From Thozetella sp. PMI_491 (Eukaryota; Ascomycota; Sordariomycetes; Chaetosphaeriales; Chaetosphaeriaceae): a DNA stretch of 64,000 bases. A program made the translations under genes and the position numbers. The notes beneath the pieces are model-generated. The model did not search any database. It was not told where the DNA came from and saw only the letters and a list, made by a program, of their open reading frames with translations. Shown in pieces: positions 58,101 to 64,000 of this stretch (its first letter is position 1; every line of letters starts with the position of its first letter). The stretch covers positions 248,001 through 312,000 of the forward strand of contig MU270043.1 of assembly GCA_021432635.1 (NCBI GenBank), read 5' to 3'.

Positions 58101-60020
58101 CAGCCCACCAGCCAGCGACGAAGAAGGCGGTCCCATTAATTTACGTTGGGGGGGGGGGCCTGTAAATAAGCTTCGTGGGTATGGGCGGGAGGACGAGCGG
58201 GGGGAGTCTCGAAACGAAAGGCCGCGAGCTATCGCACCATCTACCGTTGTCGACCTCTGTAAGCTAAGTCGCAGTACGGCTGGGAGATGCAGGCTGATCG
58301 GTACGGGACACTTGGCAGCCCTTGCATGCGGGCTTGGGGTTTTCAAGACCTCCTCCGAACGGCGCTGGCGGCTTATCAACCATAGTGCTTGCTCGCGTCC
58401 GCCACGCCGCCCGGTGGGCAGCTCGCGCGGGCGGGAGAAAAGGGAGAGCGAGAGCGACAGCGGCGGCATGCGTCGGTGTCTGGGTACGGTACCTGCTGAG
58501 CCTACTGTACCTTACGTAGCAAAGTATCCTCACGTCCCAGTTCGGTTGAATATGGGCAAGGGGGAAGATGGTGTACCCAACCATGCCAACATAGCCTTGG
58601 GGCAAAGGTCGACCCCTCCCAACAGCTAGGCCCCGGCTCCAGCGGACGCGCGACCTGGAGCCAATTTAAACTGGCGCATGGTGCTCGCTCACCCTGACGC
58701 GACACGATTCGTCAGGCATTTTTCGAGGTCCAAGAAGAACGCAGGAGGCAGCAAGCCCGCCTTTGTTGCATTCTGACCTTTTTTCTTTCTTTCTTGTTGC
58801 CTTTCGTGGGCTTCTGCCTCGATCGTGATTATGTTGCGGAGCTACCCAGTCATGCCATGCATGCGTCTAGATCTTGGGGTTCGGTCCTGTAGGCACCTAT
58901 GGAACAGGCCTCCGGAGGCGTTGTGTACAGTAAGTACCCTTAGGCACGTCGCTGCGGGAAAAGCGATCGGGGTCGTCTGACGCGTGGGTCACTTGGGGGG
59001 GGAAGGGGGGATGTGTGTGTGTGTGGGTGGGAGGAGAGAGGAGGGGAGAGGAAGGGGCCGACAAGCCAGTGCCAGTTAGCCTCTATCTTAGCTACATACT
59101 GTACAAGCAAAGGCAGACAGGAAAATGCAGCCGAGCCGGACGAGAATCGCGGCCAGGCGCCCGCAAAGAGGACGGAGGTTTGTTTGCTTGGCTTGCTTGC
59201 TCGCTGGGCCGCGTGACCTGACGGGCTTGGGGCACACTGGATGGAGCGTAGACACCGTGCTTCGTCCTTAGTTTTCGTGTCCAAACATCCCAGGCGCCGG
59301 GTGGCCCTGCTTTCTGATTCATCGATGCCAGGCCAGGACCCCCGAAGAAACGAACAATGTGCGGGCAGATGATGGCGTGAGACAACCTGGACGCTGAGCG
59401 AGGGCCAAGTATATCCGCAGCACACTTTGGCCGGCGAGATACCTGGAATGGAGACCCACCCAATGTCCCTGGCTTGGGCAGCGCCTGCCCAGACTTGCCA
59501 GAGCACTAAGAAACGCAGGTGCAAGCCCACTGGCCCGCCCGCTCACCACAGCGGGCCCAATCCGCTAGCACGGACCAGCGGTCTTTTCCCAAGCCTCTGA
59601 TCCGCTCCGCAACTTGCCGTTCTTCCCTCTCCATCATTGACTGTTGCTGCTCCCGCTGCACCTTCCACCCTTTTCCCCCCTCCTACTCCTTCGCGAACTG
59701 TAGACTGCTGGAAGGAAATCGAGAGCACACGACACCTTCTTCCCCCTTTTTCTTTCCTTCCAGACCCTATCCCCGTTGAGATACCCTTTTTCTCCTTCCT
59801 CGAGTCCTTTTCTGCGTTTCGACCCGGCATTTCTCGCTTTCCGTCTCGACCTCGCCGTTTCGTGTCGATTTGTCCTTCTTTTTCCTCGTCCGCCGCCCGA
59901 AGCAGTCCAGTGGTCGCCCTCCTCCCTCTTCCGCCTTCCGCCCTTCCGCCTCCCTTCTAGAGTCGAGCTGTGCTTCATTTGAATGCCTTCCTCCGCACCC
60001 CTCGCTCCGGCCCCCCAACC
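55120..60020. other. Gene-poor intergenic stretch (about 4.9 kb)
   Basis: No supportable gene on either strand. It contains G-rich patches (for example 55966-55990 and 58148-58158), a short GT repeat (59012-59024), and, before the KH-protein start, a C/T-rich promoter/leader region (about 59610-59960). Frames such as 56110-56559 and 58036-58629 have no domain and no credible exon structure. Confidence 0.45.
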
Positions 60021-63000
60021 ATGAATAAACTGGCAAACATGCGTCACTGGTCCGAGAGGATGAGCCCCAACTTCGGCATATCCAGGGCTCCAAACAACAT
60101 GGGCATGCCCGGCATCGGTCCTCACCCCAAAGGAACTCCCCAAGGAGCACCGCCCTTGACTGCCCCCCAGGCCGCCGACACCCCGATTCATTACTCGTTC
60201 AACGTCCCTTTCGCCTCGGACCTCGCAGGCCCCAATACCGAGGACATCCTCCACGCCACCACCGATGCTGTGCTGCGATGGACACACCCGGAGGACGCCG
60301 CCGATGACGTGCCCGTGCACGAGCTGCCCGTCCACTCCCAGAACCTCGCCCTGCTGCGCAAGCTCTGCAAGGACATCACCCAGAGTCCGCTTGCCATCGA
60401 GGCCCATGTCATCTCGACCACGCCCAAGCACGTTCGCGGCCAGGTCACCACCGTGTGCCTTTCCGGCGCACCCGAGCTCGTCCACAAGAGCCGGGAGACC
60501 ATCCTTAATGATACACCCCTGGCATTGGTGCGTACCATCCTCGACACATGCGCTTGCATACCAAGCTGCTAACCTCTTGCCACAGCGATGCACCACCGTT
60601 GACGTCGAGGGCCACTTGGTCTCAAACCTGACCGAAGGCGAGCTGAAGAAGTCGGTGACAGACTTCCTCGACGAGGTCTCCAAGTTCTGCGGGGTCGACA
60701 TCTTCCTCCTCGGACCTAAGCTTACCCCTCTCGTCGACGGCCTGAATGGTGACGCGGAGTTGCGTCGGGACCAACGCTGGAGGGTCGCCATTTACGGCGA
60801 CATCCTAGCTTCGGAGCACGCAAAGACCCGTGTGCTCATCCACATCGACCAATTGGTAGGACTTCCCCGGTGGGTCATGTCTCGTAAGCCCAGTTGCTGA
60901 CTATGCCACAGCTCGGCCGAATCGTTGATGCCGTGAAATTCGAGCTGTCCCTGCACCAGATTGTCTGTGGTCGGAACCGGAAGAACATCAAGCACATAGA
61001 GTCTGCCACCAACACGGCCATCTACTTCCCGCCGCCTGCTTCCCAGATGTACCGTTTTTGCCCGCCCAATGCTCACCGTAGAGATCCGACCGAGGTGTTC
61101 ATTACTGGAGAGAGCCCCCAGAGCATTGAAATGGCCAAGATGAAAATCCACGAAACGTTGGGCCGTACCAGACTCTACGTGAAAGACGTTCAGCTGCCAT
61201 CCGCCAAGATTGACACTATTCTCCTCACTCGCATGGATAAGATTCGCAAAATTCTTGAGGCCAACGGCACCTTCATCATGTTCCCCCCGCTGGCGTCGAA
61301 GCAGACCACCGTCCGGGTCCAAGGAGTGGAGAATCTCCACGTGGAGCGTACCGTCCGCGAGCTCATGGCCCTGGCTGGGCAATTTTATACCGCCTCGTGG
61401 TGGGTCACCCAGCCGGAGACCCGTCAGCTCCCCAACCCGAACGATGTTCGTACCATGCTCGGGGACATTTGCGCCAACTCGGACGCCGATATCTCGTTCG
61501 ACAAGCTCACTTTTGCCATCACCGGGTCCGACGAGGCTGTCAAGGCTGCCCTCATGGTCATTTCGCAGATCAAATTCGTAGCCCAGTCGCAGTATCAGAT
61601 TCGTGTCAAGATCGAGCTTGCCAACGAGCATAAAGAGTTTGTCAGCGGCAAAAAGAACGGCAAGATCAACAAGATTATGGGCCAGAGCAACGTGCAGATC
61701 ATGTTCGACAACTTTGGCGAGTACAATTTCAACATCGACGTACTGGCCCAGAACTACGAATCCATGAAGTCGGGCCTGAGCCTAGTAGAGCAGGAGATGC
61801 CCGCTTCCATCTCGTTTCACGTTCCGGACCAGTATCACAAGCGCATCATCGGCATCGGTGGACAGCACATCCAACGCATCATGAAGAAGCATTCGGTCTT
61901 TGTCAAGTTCTCCAACGCCATGGATCGTGGTGAGTTGATTCGCCCCAGGCAGCCAGCAAGTACGAACGGAGTGTGCTGACACTAGTGACAGGGGGCATGG
62001 GCAGAGAGGACGACGACAACCGTGTCGACAACGTCATCTGCCGCACTCCGGCCCGTAACGCACAGAATCTCGAGCTCGTAAAGAGCGAGATTCTGGAAAT
62101 GGTCGACCGCGTGGTAAGGGTCTCTGACGTAGCATTCTGAGCAGCCCAGTCTAATGTAATCCACCTTGTAGGACTCCGAGTTTACCTCGCAGATTGTCAA
62201 TGTCGACCGTTTGTACCACCGTCAGCTTCTTACTCGTCTCCCCGAGATTGAAGAGCTGGAGAAGAAATGGAACTGCAAAATTCTGTTTCCCAGCACAGAG
62301 CAGGCTAGCGACGAGGTCACCGTCACGGGCCCACAGTGGCAGGTGCCCATGTGCGTCGACGAGTTCTTGGTAAGACATTCTGCTCACCGCCACATGCTTT
62401 GATAGGGTAGAACACTTACATGGGCAATTATAGGGCATGGTCCCCGACAAACATGAACTGGTCCTGGCTCGTTCGGAGCCCCTGGCCGAGTTCCTCCAGG
62501 CTGCCGAGTTTGTTCAGAACACTGTTCCAAAGCTGAAGAGCCAGCACGAAGTCGAGGCGACCGTTCAGGAGAACCCCGAGGAACTGACCGAGGATGGCGC
62601 TCCCACCGTCTCTCTGCTCTTCACGTTCACCCGCAACAACGCTGGCGGTCTTCGCGATGCCCTTGACTTCCTGCAAGGCCAGTTCGCTACGGCTGGACTG
62701 GACCCAACCATTGTCAAAGGCTCGATCCCTCGGCCCAAGTCGGATACGTTTGAGGAGTCACTACAGTACTTTGACTCCAAGCTGCTCCAGCACGCACCGG
62801 CCTCCGTCTCGACCGACTCGCCCACGCGGCCCTCGTTTGGAGATGAGGTTGCGCGCGAGAGAAACACGATCTTCGACCGGCTCCGTAAGCCGGGCAGCAT
62901 GACTTCAATTTCTTCTTTTCTGGATCGCCGCAAGAACAGCTCGCACTCGGCTAATGCATCGTTCTTCAAAGGCTCCAGTAATGTGTCCAAGTCGTCCCTG

Positions 63001-63282
63001 ATTTCGATCGAATCCACCCGGAGTTTCAACGCCGATCGAAACCCATGGAACGACAGCGGGATCAACCTCCCCGAAGAGGAAAACCCGTGGGCCCCTAGCC
63101 GTCTCTTTGTCGGAAACGGCAATGGCAATGGCCACCATGACAAGCTGGCGGTGCCGCAACCCGGTGACGCGACGCCGCGCCACCACAACGCCCGACAGTC
63201 CGCGGACAGCGGACGTCCGTCCACGTCTCATTCTACCAATTCAGGATACCCCGGTCCCCTCCCTGGACCATCATATCGTTAG
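60021..63282 (+). CDS. Multi-KH-domain RNA-binding protein (bicaudal-C-like)
   Basis: Exons 60021-60527, 60586-60855, 60912-61929, 61992-62113, 62172-62369 and 62434-63282 give 987 residues. All introns are 56-64 nt, and several show CTAAC/CTGAC branch sites. Several KH-like segments are visible: LHQIVCGRNRKNIKHIESATNTAIYFPPP (its loop lacks the usual second Gly), LPSAKIDTILLTRMDKIRKILEANGTFIMFP, KIELANEHKEFVSGKKNGKINKIMGQSNVQIMF, and a canonical one, SISFHVPDQYHKRIIGIGGQHIQRIMKKHSVFVKF (GxxG at about residue 567). The C-terminal 250 residues are Ser/Asn-rich and disordered (SHSANASFFKGSSNVSKSS). Fungal homologues are usually annotated as bicaudal-C-like; that name rests on the KH array, and no SAM domain is visible. 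Likely role: cytoplasmic mRNA binding. Start: first in-frame ATG, with a long C/T-rich leader before it. Confidence 0.88.
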
Positions 63283-64000
63283 ATTCCTCGTTATTGTTTC
63301 CAAGAGTTCTAGAACCATGGATGACGTTTTCTTCGACGCGAGGAAAAGATAAATACCCTACGGCTGGATATACCCTGGCGTACAAATACCCTGGAGTGTT
63401 GTTATGCATTTGGTCGGTTTCGCTGCATTTCCCTCTTTCTTTCCTTACTGCCCTCCTGGACTCTTACCGCCCCTGCACGCGTCTCGGGTTCTCGTCGCAT
63501 CTTGGGTCTTTCCGCGCCTCATGGCTGGCCTGGAGCGCCACAGGGCGCATGTGCGTGCATTACGACATCACTCCGTTATACCCAACCAGCTCGATCAAAA
63601 GCTACGATTTCACGCGACCACAGGAAGCGACAATCCAGATCTGCTCGAGCGCCTGATTTGTCTGGAAGGAGAAGCTATGTTCTCTAAGTTTGTTGTTTTT
63701 GAGTTCTTTATGCAAGGAGAAAAGCGGCCTTATACCCAAGCGACCGATGCGAGGGGGATCATTTTTCGCCCACCAAAAAAAACCCCAAAAAACCCCAAAA
63801 AAGACCTCCCCCACCGAAAGATCAAAAGCAGCTATTTTTGCGTTGTTTGTTGTCCTTTCCGCGTTGCGTCTGCGTTTTCAAATTTTGTTCTTATTTTATT
63901 TTTGGCCTTTAGGAGTGGGGAAGGGGAGAGGAGGGGGGGATAGGCTCAGATCAGTCTCCGTTCTTCCCAGTATCGTCCAGCCAGGAGATTGCGGGCTGGA
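63283..64000. other. 3' region of the KH-protein gene and window end
   Basis: No gene recognised. It contains A/C-rich CCAAAAAAAACCCC-type repeats (63772-63800) and T-rich stretches (63876-63905), suitable for a 3' untranslated region. A minus-strand gene running in from the right cannot be excluded. Confidence 0.4.

Noticed and set aside
56110-58629. Several overlapping frames of 100-200 codons
   Set aside because: No domains, no conserved motifs and no exon structure; typical of GC-balanced non-coding DNA.

Overview
The window is nuclear DNA of a filamentous ascomycete, most likely a Sordariomycete and possibly Chaetomiaceae-like. This is an inference from gene content and protein style; no rRNA or other taxonomic marker is present. 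Genes are monocistronic and sit on both strands. They carry short (about 50-110 nt) GT-AG introns with CTAAC/CTGAC-like branch sites, have pyrimidine-rich upstream regions, and are separated by long non-coding stretches.

Layout. 1-2.1 kb: a broken, unrecognised coiled-coil gene. 4.0-6.5 kb (+): type II phosphatidylinositol 4-kinase (LSB6). 6.5-11.6 kb: gene-poor, with long G and A runs. 11.6-13.4 kb (+): a LaeA-like SAM methyltransferase split over about nine exons, so no single long frame shows it. 15.4-16.0 kb (+): AIM41/YqeY-like mitochondrial protein. 17.0-17.5 kb (+): small Arg/Ser-rich protein. 18.9-22.8 kb (+): HIRAN/SNF2/RING helicase of the RAD5/HLTF type. 24.4-25.9 kb (-): delta-9 fatty acid desaturase (OLE1). 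26.3-28.8 kb: an exact 1198-bp direct duplication on both sides of a 10-N gap, almost certainly an unmerged contig overlap. 29.6-32.6 kb (-): fungal protein-kinase-like protein with unusual catalytic motifs. 32.6-37.8 kb: gene-poor. 37.8-41.2 kb (-): mitochondrial Lon protease (PIM1). 42.4-43.5 kb (+): polytopic membrane protein. 44.3-46.9 kb (+): haem peroxidase/fatty-acid dioxygenase-like enzyme with a C-terminal membrane anchor. 48.0-52.3 kb: a compact block with a small conserved protein, RRG7-like mitochondrial protein (-), Mediator subunit MED21 (+) and SDT1-like pyrimidine 5'-nucleotidase (-). 52.3-55.1 kb (+): large disordered protein with a C-terminal repeat. 55.1-60.0 kb: gene-poor. 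60.0-63.3 kb (+): multi-KH RNA-binding protein (BicC-like), six exons.

Most genes are conserved housekeeping functions: phosphoinositide signalling, DNA repair, membrane lipid desaturation, mitochondrial proteostasis, transcription and RNA binding. They do not form one pathway. The accessory-looking genes are the LaeA-like methyltransferase and the membrane-protein/dioxygenase neighbours at 42.4-46.9 kb. The latter pair is the best candidate for an undescribed (oxylipin-like) function, but the sequence alone does not show that the two work together. I found no CRISPR array, tRNA, rRNA, or recognisable transposon or virus-derived element. Splice sites were assigned by eye from GT/AG signals, reading-frame continuity and family alignment remembered from homologues.
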